Positions 11,101 to 22,702 of a stretch of DNA of 64,000 nt are shown here, piece after piece (position 1 is the stretch's first letter; the number at the start of each line of letters is the position of its first letter). Made by a program: the position numbers and the translations under genes. Source of the DNA: Rhabditophanes sp. KR3021 (lineage: Eukaryota; Nematoda; Chromadorea; Rhabditida; Alloionematidae); assembly GCA_963281155.1 (NCBI GenBank), contig CAUJLY010000004.1:2108001-2172000 (forward strand), given 5' to 3'. The notes below the pieces were generated by a model. That model was not told the DNA's origin. It did no database searches and saw only the letters and a list, made by a program, of their open reading frames with translations.

Positions 11101-14100
11101 TTTTAATAAACATTTTGACTTTCACCAACTGTCTTTTGTAAATTTTTTTGACTCTCGATTAACTTACCTAAAATAAGAAATAAATATGAAAATTAGTTAA
11201 ACATGTAAACGACTACCTCTTTGAACAGACGTTCCATTATTTGAGAGTGAGCATGAGTAGAAATTTAATTTTATGCCGTTATTCAGTCTGACTACACTGC
11301 TACCGTTTTCACCGTAATAGGTGGTTACTCCGCTGAAAGAGAATTTTATTGTGTAGAATTTTCCGGGAACTAATTTGACCGGTTTAGTTAAAAAAGCTGT
11401 TTGAGTAGCTGCATCTTTGTCTTGTTCAATTGATTTTGGCATTTCTCTAGAATTAATGCATTGAAGTATTCCCTTGAGATTATCAATAACTTCATGTTTG
11501 TCTATTTTGCTAGATTCAAGAATCGTGGCCTCATAAGTCGAAGGCGTTTCTGGATTCAGACTAAATCCACCTACAAAAATTGTAAATCCATACATTGTGA
11601 TTCCTGGCGAATCAACAGTGAAAGTAATAGCATCAAAACCTTCAGAATTATTCTCCCAATTCTGCGAAGTCTTTATCAATCCAAATCTATTTTTAGAAAC
11701 GATTATTCTTGAACTATCATTAGTCAAAGAATAAGCAAAAACTAAATTCTTAAAAATAGTCACTAACAACAACTGACAAGTTTCCTTTAATCTGATCTTT
11801 ACATTCATATTGCTTTCTATAATGTAGTCAGCATTTTCATAAGCAATAGAAAAAAGATATTTAATTATATTCTGCGGTTTGCTAGCAAACTCGAAGTCTT
11901 CTTTAGATATTTGGTCCATTGCGCTTTCGATTATTAATTTTTTAACTAATCTGATTCCAAATGTCGTGTTGCTTTTGAATTCACTTTTTGGGAGGCAAAA
12001 GAATCCTTCTGTTGTACATTTTAGAAAAGGAAAGATACTAGATAATTGATTTGATTCCAATAAGAGTCTGAGAAGGGCATACAATTTCCAACTAGAAGTT
12101 ATTTAATAATGCATTTATATTAGTAAAGTTCATTAATTGATATGTTTAAATTTTAATGTTAACAAAAAGCTATTTAGTTTCATGACAATAATCTGATATT
12201 ATCATATATATAATTTAATCATAAGTAAAGATTTGGTCACATTTAGGCGTTTAGCAAAGCATACTTTTTCAAACGTTTTCAAGGTTCAATATCAGAGCGA
12301 TATTTTCTTTCCAGGTAAATTAAGCAAGCCATGAGTTTCAATTTAACGTCATGCCGTAATTGTGGATGCTTATTCTCTTTAACCCGTTATGCTAACTATT
12401 CGTTTAATATTCCCTTCCAATAATTTTAATCACTTTTAGTTCAAAGATCTGCACAATTGGAGTTTTTAATTTACGATGGCAAAAAAAGAAGATGTCAAAC
12501 GGAGAGTGTACGTGATGAAAAACAAGAGTTTGATCAAGATTTCGAAGCTGAAGATGTATTGGATGTTATCTGGCAAGAAAGATACGATCCAACTCCTGTC
12601 AACAAAGAATGCACTTATATTAACTGTAAAAGATGTCTTTGATGACTGTAATTTGTTTGAGGAGACAATGTGTTATCCGGGGGAGTCTGAAACAGATGTT
12701 AGAATGAATTGGCACTCTGATAAATTCAACATTAGGAACAAGGCGATCTATTGTATCATAAGGAGAATAGGATGGATCAAGTAAAGAAAGCCAAACGAAG
12801 ATGGTAGTTGTAATGTTAACTGTGACTTCTAAACAAGTGACCGATAATCTAGAGTTTATTTCCATGGAGAAATGGCAAATGTTCCATGAAGGAAACCTAT
12901 TTTCTGAACTTAGTCAACGTCTGCACAATTGTGATATATTGCTGCTACTAGAATCTTTGATGCAAAACTAATTGTTGATACCAAATTTTAATTTTTTGTC
13001 TTTACTATAGTTTCCAATTGCCTATTTTATAATAAACTTTTTTAATTACGTGTTTTCAGTAAATTTTTTACTTTTGTCCTAAAAATTTACCTAAAATCAA
13101 AAATTTAGTAAAGGTCAATTAAGAAAATAATACCTTGAAGTTACATTTGTAGCAATATTTTTGATTAATTGGTTCATTAAGATTTCACCAGTCGGAAAAA
13201 ATAGATAGCCGCAATTTACGAATGTTTCTATAACTTCATTTAACAAAGAATAGCCTATATTATCATCTCTAGTAATTCTGCTAGAAGCTATGTCCAAAAC
13301 ATCTGTTAATAGTTGATAAAGAAGCACAATCAAATCGGCATCGACTTCACTAAAATTATATTTTGAGCCATTTGGAGAAGAACTTTGAAAATATTCTTTC
13401 GGATAAAGGTACAAAATATGCGATTGAAGTAACTTCAAAGCCAACAATCCAATTGAAATAGTTCTTTCTCTTTTCCATTGTTTATCCTCACTACATCCAA
13501 TTTGCGGAGATTGGACAAAATTACATGAGCTATAACTTAAACTATTATCAACTGAAAATTGACATATCTTGATCAAATAGGAAACACTGTCTATATTTAC
13601 TCCACAAATGAAAGCATTTCCTTCAGATAAAAAATTGCAAATTGCAGTAGCATGTTCTTCCATTATATTCTTAAGAGCAAACCCATTACTTTGACACCAA
13701 CTATTTTCATTTGAATCCATATTAAATTCATTGCTTGTTAAATGGCTTTCGTAGAAGATCTCGGGAATTTGACCGACGTAGACATCTGTGCCATTGTTTG
13801 ATTTGTCAGACATTTTGAAATTAAATGTGACTCCATCAACATTTTTGATTTGATCGCTTCCACACTCTCCGCATTCAGAAGCTTGGCCAGTCATTTTTAC
13901 CGCTATCATATACCATTCGTCAGGAACTGTCATAAACGCTTCTTTTAACTTAACACAATAGACATCCTTAGCATCAAGAGTTTCATATTCAACAAAATCG
14001 GAAACTCCAACTGTCTCTCTGATCATATCCGCCTCACTCATCTTTTCTGAATACCTAGTGATTCTTACGATTGCTTCAAATAGACCTTTTCCACCAGACC

Positions 14101-17100
14101 CATACAAACCAACACCTACTATTCTTACAGGTCTATCAGTCTTAAAGCAAATAGCCTCAGTACATCCAACAATATAATTCCATTCCCCACCGAATCTTTC
14201 AAATCTATTAACTTTGCAAACCTTCGCCTTTCCTTTGTTAATCAACTTCGAATTTTGAAAAGGAACCGCGTACTCAGACGTCTTGCATGCCTTCGTGGAA
14301 TTCTCCTTGGTTGGGACATATCCAATCGTATCCTGAGTCAAACCAAAAATCGAGTAAGTCATCATACTGGAAAGGAAGAGAAGCCCAATCTGGACATCAC
14401 TTATCCCAACTGCATTACCCTCAGTAACTAGATACTCAGGCGACATCAACTGTTGGAGTTCCTTCTTGATTAAGTCTCCCTCAGCGTCATTTAATTCATC
14501 AGATCCTTTTTCATTTAAGACCATCTTGCAATACGCTTGGATGGACTTTTCTATTGTGTTATAGGACCAGATTAAATCGTACAGAGGATCGTAGGTCCAG
14601 CAGATGTGGATGTTTTCTTTGGAAGTTGGTTCGTACTCTCGGAATGAGTTTATTTCGTTCTTTTCTAAGACTGCGTAGTTACGGCCTAATTCATTTGGAA
14701 AGATTATGTAGGAGTCAGGTTCGGAGATGATGGTGCATTCGTTGATTATATTGCGGTCAAATATTTGTTTTGTGAATTGAATGAATGTTTCATCGCCTTG
14801 AGCAGAAATCCATATCGCTAAATGGCCTGTTTGTAGAGAATAATGAGGAATGGAGGCTGGACGACAATACCAAAAGTCTGTCTTATCCTCATTTACTCTG
14901 ATTAGTTGATTATTCTTGAAACAACCAAATGTATAAACTTTTCCCTCACTTGATCTCAGAACTGTGTGATTAGCTCCTGCTGCTATCTCTGTTATTACTG
15001 TATTTTCAGGCAGATTAATTTTAATAGGCTTAACCGATTGAATAACATTTCCAGTCCCTAACTGTCCGTGACAATTTGAGCCAAAAGCATATACATTTCC
15101 ATTAACAGTCAACAAAATAGTATGAAAGTTTCCACAGCAAATTGACTTGATATGTTCGGGCAAAGCAATAGCAACAGGCAGGCAATAGTCATTTACTGAA
15201 CTTTGGATATTTTCATTTTTCTTTGAAGTTACTCTGCCAACAAATTTAGCTGAACAAGTCGTGCAAATGCCGCATCTAGCACAGACAGAACCAGTAGCCA
15301 TACACTTACAAACAGATCCTTTCAATTGTTTTGAATTTCCACTGAATAAACATTTGTTGCCTTTAGCTGAGCATTTTCCGCAATACATGCATATGGCCGG
15401 AGGATCGTTTCCATAAATATGAGAGCCATATGAACAAATCCAAGGTTCACTTAGAGTTTCACTAGTTGATTTAATTTCGTCATTTGTTTTTTCTATTTGA
15501 GCTTCAAAGCCACATTGATTCACGTTATTCATTCCCCATCCGTAGACAATACCGGATTTTGTTAGCCCGATGCCGTGAGCTTTTCCAAACGCTACTTGAG
15601 TTAAATTTAAATTCTCAAGACCTATAATTTGGTGTGATTCGAAGTTGATTTTTGTGATGTGACTTCCAACAAAATAAGTCTTGCCATTATCTAGGATGAA
15701 ACAAGCGAAATCACGGTGCATTTTTAGATTGACTACTTTTCTTTTTAAATTTAGTTTTAATCTGCGCAGTCGGAATCGTTTCAATTTGATATAAATTTCT
15801 TCTGGCAGAGTATCACAGAATGGTAGTAAACAACCGATTGAGAAGACTTTTCCTTCCTCAGTCAAAATTAGAATAGTTTGTTGGGTTGACACATCTGTAG
15901 CAATTGATATTACCTTCTCATCGAATTCAAATTTTTTCCATCCCATCACATTATTCATCAAGCCGAATTTACCACAATTCCCTTTGTAGTAAATAGTTCC
16001 ATCCATCGTCAGTACAAAAAACGCATCTCCCAACTCGACATAATCCTTCAACTTTGAAAAAATATTAAAAGGATATTCCTCACCTTGATTCCTCAAATTA
16101 TTCGACTTAGCCATGCAATGATATACTAATTTATATTTCTTTGATTGATCTGGTTCAATAACTTGAAACTGATCATTGATTTCATTAATAATTAAATCCC
16201 AATTGGCATCGATACTAGCATGCATTAAATTAGAACTATCTGAAAACAGAACTCCTTTGGATATATTAGAATGGAGCATTATTTGGCCAGTTTCGCGTAA
16301 AGTATCTTTGTTGATGACCCATAGTCTCACGGATTGTCTTCGACGGAGATATATGGAATCATCATATAGATAAATCGAACTTCCTTTTGATGATTTCAGA
16401 AGAGTATTTGATTGATATACCATGGCTAGTCTTGTTTCGTTCAGACCTGTTCCGATTTTGAATAGCCCGTCTGTTGTAAGGAGATAGATGTAGGTTCCAT
16501 CTGAAAGAATTGAGGATTCTAGTCTGCCAGTTGGTAAGGTAAATGTCGAAGAGGAGAGATCGTCGCAACTAAAGTTGAATTCGACCAAAGGTTGGTGTTG
16601 GTGCAATTGAACGTTTGTTGAAGAAATTAAATATCTATCCAGATTCCAGCCATTACACAAAGTAAGCTTTTGGATAAATAAAAGGAATTGGAATAAATTT
16701 AGAGGTAATTTGGCTTTTAGTTTAGGATCGTCTTCCTTTGAATCAAGTATAAGTGTCGAAATAGCTGAATATATCATTGTCAACGACCCAAAAGCAATTG
16801 ACAAAGCCAATAGACAAGTTTGAGCCAATTCGGAAATTTCTCTTTCTCTTGCTAATCTCAGCATAGACAATTTAGTTGACATTGTTTCGACGATCAAACA
16901 GTCTGCATTAAATAACTTTTTAAAAGGAATGACTTCCAAATGTTTCTTCAGCGTTTCCAGAGCCTTTATACATAACAAGACATTCTCTTGTTTTAAATTC
17001 AGCAAAATCTCAAAAATCACCTAAATTCACCAAACTCAATTATTTTAAGCAAAGGAAATAAAACAGTTTTAATGAACTTCAATACTAAAGCAGGTAAACA

Positions 17101-18258
17101 AAGTTCATGCTCAACTCAAATCTTTTGAGTGTATGAAGAGAATCAAATGTATTACACCAAAGCTATTAAATAAAGGTATGTTATAAGTCTATAATTTAAG
17201 ACCATATAAAGTACGCACAAGCTGATTTTTCATTATTAAATTTAACTGTCGCCATAAGATTAAACTAAGATTACACCAATTTGCAAACATTTGCATATTT
17301 ATTATCTTCGTTCTATGCATATTTCATTTAATTAGTATATTGCCACGTGTAAAGCTTGACGTTTGCACTTTTTTTACAATCTCATCTACTCATTTTATTA
17401 ACTTAACTTATTTAGGAAATGATGCCGGTAATTGAGGTGAATTGAAATGGGGATTATTCCCAAAATATAGAATGAATAATGGAATGGAAGCTCAAAATAT
17501 TTCAGCCGGACAAATAGTGATGAATTTGATGGTGGTGAAAGCAGGGAGGATGAAGAAGGAGAGTGTAAGAAGAATATAGTTATGAGGAAACAGGCGGCAG
17601 TGATATTCACGAAGGAATTAAGTGGATGTCAAAATACAAAAGAAATGTTTACAATAGCCTGGTTCAATGAATTTTTATGTTTAGACTTTTTTTGTGCGTT
17701 TTTTACTTTTTTAACAGAGATCATGAATTTTCAATACGTAGTAAATTATTATCCTACCTCAAATCCATTTATAATAGTAGGAACCTGCCCCGAAAAATCT
17801 TCAAAATTAGCTTCTATCTTCTTGGCATCCAAACAATCTTGAACTTTCCTTGCCACACATTTAAGATAATTTTCATTTGGAAATTGACTTTCTTCCACGC
17901 CATTTTCAACCAACTCAGCTTTGCCCAAAGCATTCTTAACCATAACAAAGGCAGTTAAATTAGTCATTGGAACGACAGAGAACATATTGTCACAAATATC
18001 TTTGTATAATCTAATAGTTTCATGTTTATAAAAACTAGATTGACCTTTAATTTGTAATGGAATATTAGCAGCTTGGTGTGATTTAGCTTTGTCAACTAAA
18101 TTAATATAAATATCAAATGGCGAAGGTTTCTTTCTTTTCTTATTAAAAAGATTGTCAGAAGAGGTAGATTGATGATTTGAGGAGTCTGTCGGAACTGCCC
18201 ATGAAGGAGGAATTGCATTGGTTGAGGGGGAATCTATATTTCTAAGAAAATATGCCAT
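5199..18258 (-). CDS. rpm-1: RPM-1 / MYCBP2 / Highwire giant E3 ubiquitin ligase (C-terminus missing in gap)
   Basis: PHR-family ligases control synapse and axon termination and DLK MAP-kinase turnover. Exons (minus): 17758-18258; 13134-17020; 11217-12091; 8839-10753; about 7290-8059 running with a frame change into about 6658-7290; 6459-6593; 5199-6417. Joins through 6417 fit in phase, giving about 3,300 aa before the gap. Order: N-terminal PSPFDIYINL block; helical repeats; two groups of RCC1-like repeats (for example VYAFGSNCHGQLGTG) flanking a Cys-rich insert (15240-15420); PHR domain 1 ending KSNNGTDVYVGQIPEIFY; PHR domain 2 ending SNNGTSVQRGQIPQIIY; filamin-like region; Cys/His block (YCELCDEYHF to LLCSNCRGKYL); DOC domain (DDNLETFWESNED to VRIRQIVVLGYD); helical segment. 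The C-terminal RING and tandem-Cys domains are not seen. Start ATG at 18258. The small exon 6459-6593 (MHSFLQTLS) was found by similarity to the family. Confidence 0.9.
7288..7300 (-). other. rpm-1: Frame change in rpm-1 at a homopolymer
   Basis: Upstream frame reads PVWQADLFPNR then stop; the downstream frame reads on as VKCDAKPLTKVL. One extra T in the minus-strand TTTT (A4 at 7292-7295) would give QADLFPESVKCDAKPL without interruption. No intron with matching phases was found here. It is either an indel error in the assembly or a true frameshift in this copy. Confidence 0.7.
8060..8838. other. Long rpm-1 intron with a coding-like plus-strand remnant
   Basis: This 779-bp intron is far longer than the 41-64 bp introns nearby in the same gene. 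On the plus strand at about 8242-8358 a stop-free frame reads NVFTINLVKKIGQIIPETDG and then a Lys/Glu-rich tail before a stop. It looks like decayed coding sequence, but no family was recognised and there is no start codon or intact frame. Confidence 0.35.
12331..12984 (+). pseudogene. Antisense coding-like region nested in an rpm-1 intron
   Basis: The 1,042-bp intron 12092-13133 holds plus-strand coding-like pieces. One starts at the ATG at 12331 (MSFNLTSC); a donor at GTAATT joined in phase to an acceptor at 12437-12438 gives LQRSAQLEFLIYDGKKRRCQ and continues to a stop at 12640-12642. A different frame carries on with FDDCNLFEETMCYPGESETD to 12783, and a third piece (12829-12968) reads EKWQMFHEGNLFSELSQRL. 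The frame switching suggests decay, or base errors in a small real gene. No family was recognised. Confidence 0.4.
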
Positions 18259-18756
18259 TACCTATAAGAATTGAAGAGTTGAATATGTTAGGTTAAAATC
18301 AATAAATATAGTGCTGGTGGCAATGTTTGTTCGTATATGTGCCGTGACAGACACATGCTTTGTAAGATGTATATAGAGAACGATGTTTGCCTTATTTAAA
18401 GGGTCTGTGTTAGTGTGGTGAGGGTCCGAACAGATAAAGAAATTTATTGCAACGATTGTTGTGTAGATTGTGGATGGGGTAAGTTAGTTATTGACCAAAG
18501 AAGGAAAAATGAAGTGGGGACAGATGTTCATGAAAAAGATACTATCTGATTGTTTAAGCTCGTGTGGTTGTGAATAATTGGTTTTATTTGAGTCGCTTTT
18601 TATGGTAAATGGAAATATGAACATAAATGGGACAAGAGCAAGTAAAAGTTTTATTTAAATGAAGGTTTATACAAAAAAATTTATTCTTATTATTGTTCAA
18701 TTTGACTATTTATATTTTAAGCGAAAATGGTGTTTTTTAAGTGTACAATCCCAAAT
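18259..18756. other. Spacer between gamma-SNAP 3' end and rpm-1 start
   Basis: About 500 bp that must contain the rpm-1 promoter and 5' leader. A TTTATT at 18680-18685 (AATAAA on the minus strand) is a likely poly(A) signal for the upstream gamma-SNAP gene. Nothing else was recognised. Confidence 0.5.
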
Positions 18757-19656
18757 TTAGCAAATCCCCTCATCCTCCTCATCTCCAGGCGCTTGATTAT
18801 CCAATTCACTTCTCGGAGCCTTTAACTTCTTAAGCAATCTTAAATAATCATTGTCCAAACTTTTAAGTAAGCCATTATTAAGAGCATTTTGAAAAGCTTC
18901 ATCATCTCCATCCTCAAAAGCTTTGATGAGATTCCCACAAATTTTAGCTTCCGGACTAAATTCAAATCCTTCGAATTTATAAGCAGGATTCAACGCAATT
19001 GTCGCAGCTACTTCATCACCTTTAGCCAAATGCAACAAAACAATGCACATAGATAATTGGCCAACTTTTAGAGCATCTCTGGCTTCGACATACTGGTCAA
19101 TGGCTTGCTCGACAACCTCAATGGCTTTCTTATAATTTTCACATCGAATATAGAGATTCGTGAGTCTGTTCATGAATTCCCCAGCCATCTTCGACCTATC
19201 CGACTGCTGGACCAGTGCCAATCCTTTTTCATACATCGAAATAGCAGTTACAGGATCTGAATACTCAAACCATTTAGCCGATTTATCAATTGTCATAGCT
19301 GCTGTATCCATTGAACCTGCCATAACATAACCCTCACAAGACTCTTGAATTAGCTTGGCAGCTTTCTTGTTGTCGTTAAGGTCTTTAGCAAGGGACGCAG
19401 CATTTTCTTTGGCTTTGGCTTCGTGGAAGTGATTGCGGTTGGATTTATGGTTGGCACTAGCATGTTCCCAACAATCCAGCGCCGAATTCAGATCCTCGGC
19501 ATTCTTATAACATACGGCAGCTCTTTCATACTCCATAGCAGCAGAATCGAACTCCGGTTTGAATTTTAGCTTCCATGTTGATGTTTTCAGATGCTCATTT
19601 GCCCGAGCTATACATTGCTTTGCTTCCTGGATTCTTGACGTGTTCGCGGCAGACAT
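18757..19656 (-). CDS. Gamma-SNAP-like protein (SNARE disassembly adaptor)
   Basis: SNAP proteins link SNARE bundles to the NSF ATPase so that SNAREs can be recycled after membrane fusion. The 299-aa product comes from a single exon with no introns, starting at ATG 19656 (MSAANTSRIQEAK). It is built of TPR-like helical hairpins through its length, for example FDSAAMEYERAAVCYKNAED and GSMDTAAMTIDKSAKWFE. The C-terminus, DEEDEGIC, resembles the acidic tail ending in Cys of vertebrate gamma-SNAP, and the opening TWKLKFKPEFDSAAMEYERAA also fits gamma rather than alpha/beta-SNAP. Length is typical for the family. It faces the same way as rpm-1 with a 499-bp spacer, which is large for a nematode operon. 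Confidence 0.88.
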   Translation of the reverse strand: MSAANTSRIQEAKQCIARANEHLKTSTWKLKFKPEFDSAAMEYERAAVCYKNAEDLNSALDCWEHASANHKSNRNHFHEAKAKENAASLAKDLNDNKKAAKLIQESCEGYVMAGSMDTAAMTIDKSAKWFEYSDPVTAISMYEKGLALVQQSDRSKMAGEFMNRLTNLYIRCENYKKAIEVVEQAIDQYVEARDALKVGQLSMCIVLLHLAKGDEVAATIALNPAYKFEGFEFSPEAKICGNLIKAFEDGDDEAFQNALNNGLLKSLDNDYLRLLKKLKAPRSELDNQAPGDEEDEGIC

Positions 19657-20851
19657 CCCAATTAACTTTTACCTAACAACACCAAATAACCTATAAAAGA
19701 AAAGAAAATGTTATTGCAAGATAAATAACCAAATGTCGCGGACAAATCAACTAGAAATAAAATAAATAAACGGATAGGCAACATCAAAGTATAAATAAAG
19801 ATAGTCACAAAAGACGTCACACCTTAACAATGAATCTCTTTACAAAAGGCCATTTACAGAAGGTTAAAATATATTCATTTGAAGATAATTGATATTGTTT
19901 TATGATGTTGCGCTTATCATAATTATTGGCGTTAGGAGTCTTAACAAGAATGTGGGATAACGTGAATCGTTAACGTTACATGTTTATATTAGCTTTGATT
20001 TGATAAATTTAGTTTTACGTTATATTGTGTATATTACGGTTATTTATATTCGGTATATTATTGAGTTAAATAAAGATAGATCTACTTAACTTTTAACAAT
20101 TGGCACAGAATAATGAATGGATTGTTTGAATTGTTTATCTGCCAGAAGATGATAACAAAAGAATTATTGAACAGATCTTTGTTGACGTGAAATAAAATGG
20201 ATTGCCAATAAATGGTTGTCTTCGAAGGAATTTGAACGAATTTGTTGGTACATCTCTTTTATACGGTGATGAAGAAGGATATAAAAATAAATAACAATGG
20301 GATTATTGAAAATTGACATTATAAAAAAGAATTGAGAAAGATGATTGTAAAGTAATTAATAGATGCCTGTGTACTTGTGCTTGATTTGAAATAAAGCATG
20401 GAGATGTTATACATAATAATATCAATTCAGGATAGTTTGAGGCCAGGAACAAGTCAGCAATGTCGTGTATCAGTCAAGTTTAAAATATAGAGTCAAATTG
20501 AAAAGTCATGATGACGTGGTCGGGACTTTTTTGTGTAATTAAAGAGTGTCAATAGAAGTAATTATGATACACTTATTTTAACAGTCAGGGTAAAATGTTT
20601 TTAAATGTGACAAAGTCTTTTGATTTATAATGGAATTTTTACAGAATAAGTTGATTTATGTGGTGTGTATGATGGATGAATGGTATGTAGTAGTGCCTAC
20701 CATGAATACTGAAAAGGAATAAGGAAATGGTAAAGATGAAGATTTGAGTAAATTAAAATAAAAAATTATTAAAAAGTATCATTATGTTGGCAAGGATATT
20801 TTTAAGTTAATCTACTTTGCCAAGTTAGGTACAGTAAAGAAGAAGAGATTC
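19657..20851. other. Intergenic DNA between gamma-SNAP and the KH gene
   Basis: About 1.2 kb with no coding signal on either strand. It should include the gamma-SNAP promoter and the 3' untranslated region of the KH-protein gene. Confidence 0.5.
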
Positions 20852-22150
20852 TTAGCGCCTTCTAAAGTCAAAATGGCTTTTGTTAATAGAACCTACATTA
20901 TTCGAATTATTTGGCGGGTTTCCCATCGGGTTGCCGGGCATCATATTGTTTTGGGGCATGTCGTAACGAGGTTGATTTGGACCACCCATTGGCATGCCTG
21001 GGTGTTGTTGTGGCATCATTTGGGGGGGCGCATTTTGTGGGTTCATGTTACCTTGTTGGTCATTTTGTCTCATTATGCCAATTGAAGCAACTCCTAGACC
21101 TAGCCCAAGTCCCATGATGTTGTATTTCGTGAGGACTTGCATAGCTTGCATGATTTCAGCAACTGCAGCTTCATTAAAGCCATGGGTGCGGAGAGTGCAT
21201 TGAAGGCCATCTAGAAAGTTGATGACGTCCATGTTTCCAAGTCCATTCATGGGGTTGAATTTCTGTTGAGGATTTACAGGGAAGTTATTGGTATCCTTGT
21301 TTGGATTTTGCTGCTGTTGTTGGGGGTTCCAATTATTCATATTTGGATTGGTTCCTCCTGTGTTCTGTTGGTAACCTCCAGCAAAATTAGTTGTAGGCAG
21401 AGTCTGGAAGGATCCATTCATATTATCTCCATCTTTATGATCAATGGGTTGATCGTGTAAAGGATCTTGGGAAACTTTGTCCAAAACTCTTTTAACTGCA
21501 TCCATAAGAACAGCTTTTGTTTCATGCCCGACTGTGACAACTCTTTCCGCTGAAGTCTTTGCTTCTTGGGAGCCGGCTTTTGGATAGACTTGGATGTTAG
21601 CCCCAGTGTTATCTCTTATATCTTTGATATTCCCTCCGTTCTTTCCAATAACCATTCCAGCTGATGTGTTTGGTACTAACAATTTCATCATCTTTCCTCT
21701 TTCGAAACCTTTGAGATCGAACATATCGGCTGAGGCGTTTGCGTCTACTTTGTCTTTGATCTTCTCAATGATCACATTCATTACTTTCATGCAAGCTTCG
21801 ATTTTTCCTTTTACAAGGCAAATTCTCTCATTTGTTCCGTGGTAAACTTCTTGATTCTTTGACATATGGACTTTACAGCCAGATTCATTCTTAATGTTTC
21901 TCATAGTCTCCCCTCCTTTGCCGATGATAGCTCCTACAGCTGACAAAGGTATCAAAATTTTGATGGCAACCGTGTCTAAAGATAATGAGACTACATAACT
22001 ACAAAAAGATGGAAACTTACCTTTTTCAACAACTTGCTGATTAATGCTCTTCTTAGGCGGTGGTCCTCCACGCTCATTACTTTGTCTCTTCTGGCCAGGA
22101 TTAGCAGATCCAGCATTAGGAGTTCCACATTTAACCAAATTATCAGGCAT
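20852..22150 (-). CDS. NOVA/PCBP-like RNA-binding protein with two KH domains
   Basis: Likely binds single-stranded RNA and regulates splicing or mRNA fate. Exons are 22021-22150 and 20852-21975; the product is 417 aa. The real start is ATG 22150 (MPDNLVKCG); an open frame extends further 5' but from a TTG. KH1 (about 48-115) has the GXXG loop in AVGAIIGKGGETMRNIK; KH2 (about 133-205) has GMVIGKNGGNIKDIRDNTGA, and the ERVVTVGHE strand follows. The rest is Gln/Asn/Pro/Met-rich, with a predicted helix (INFLDGLQCTLRTHGF) and a GLGLGLG stretch that recalls NOVA. No third KH domain is seen, unlike vertebrate NOVA. The 45-bp intron (donor GTAAGT, acceptor TTTAG) is a multiple of three and has no stop, so a 432-aa retained-intron form is possible. 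Confidence 0.87.
   Translation of the reverse strand: MPDNLVKCGTPNAGSANPGQKRQSNERGGPPPKKSINQQVVEKGKFPSFCSYVVSLSLDTVAIKILIPLSAVGAIIGKGGETMRNIKNESGCKVHMSKNQEVYHGTNERICLVKGKIEACMKVMNVIIEKIKDKVDANASADMFDLKGFERGKMMKLLVPNTSAGMVIGKNGGNIKDIRDNTGANIQVYPKAGSQEAKTSAERVVTVGHETKAVLMDAVKRVLDKVSQDPLHDQPIDHKDGDNMNGSFQTLPTTNFAGGYQQNTGGTNPNMNNWNPQQQQQNPNKDTNNFPVNPQQKFNPMNGLGNMDVINFLDGLQCTLRTHGFNEAAVAEIMQAMQVLTKYNIMGLGLGLGVASIGIMRQNDQQGNMNPQNAPPQMMPQQHPGMPMGGPNQPRYDMPQNNMMPGNPMGNPPNNSNNVGSINKSHFDFRRR
21976..22020 (-). other. 45-bp in-frame, stop-free intron in the KH gene
   Basis: Minus-strand sequence begins GTAAGTTTCC and ends ATCTTTAG. Splicing joins GAAAAAG to ACACG (Lys-Asp-Thr); retention inserts 15 residues starting GKFPSFCS directly before KH1. 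Confidence 0.7.
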
Positions 22151-22702
22151 TATATCAATTTTAAAACAATTACACAGATACTCTAAATAAATAAGCAAAA
22201 GGGGTATAACTAGTGACCTTTAAAGAAAGCTAAGCACAAAAAACAGATAATCGATAAATTTTAAACACAAACACACATATAAATGGATGGAAGAGAGTGT
22301 GTGGTGTGTACACAATAATTGTGGCTCGAGCTATAAAATAATAGTTGTTGTAAGAAATGAGAGATGTGTTTGTTTATTATTTCAATGAAAGGAGGAGATT
22401 TTTATTACACACGTTTGATAGTTTGGGGAGTATATGGAAAGTGAATGAACGATGCGTGTAGCAACGTTTTGGTCTAAATGATAGAGAACTTTTGACGATG
22501 GTTTAATGCCGAGTTAAAGGGTGACGTTATTACATAGCTTCGAAGAAACATTCTTGACGGGATTTTAATGAAGTTAAAGATGACAGCAGTTTTATTGAAG
22601 TTATAAGGGATGAAATAAGAATTATTCATAAAAAATGAAAAGAGATTTTTCCAAGTTTTAAAAAATTGTTTTTTCCAAGTTATCAAAAGGGAATTTTTGA
22701 AG
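22151..22702. other. Spacer between 6-phosphogluconolactonase and the KH gene
   Basis: About 550 bp on which the minus-strand KH gene promoter and 5' leader must lie, next to the 3' region of the phosphogluconolactonase gene. A purine-rich stretch occurs around 22285-22420. No gene is supported. Confidence 0.5.

Noticed and set aside
20873..21845. Several plus-strand open frames opposite the KH gene
   Set aside because: Shadows of the minus-strand coding exon; composition is His/Trp/Leu-biased as expected from the antisense of Gln/Asn/Pro codons.
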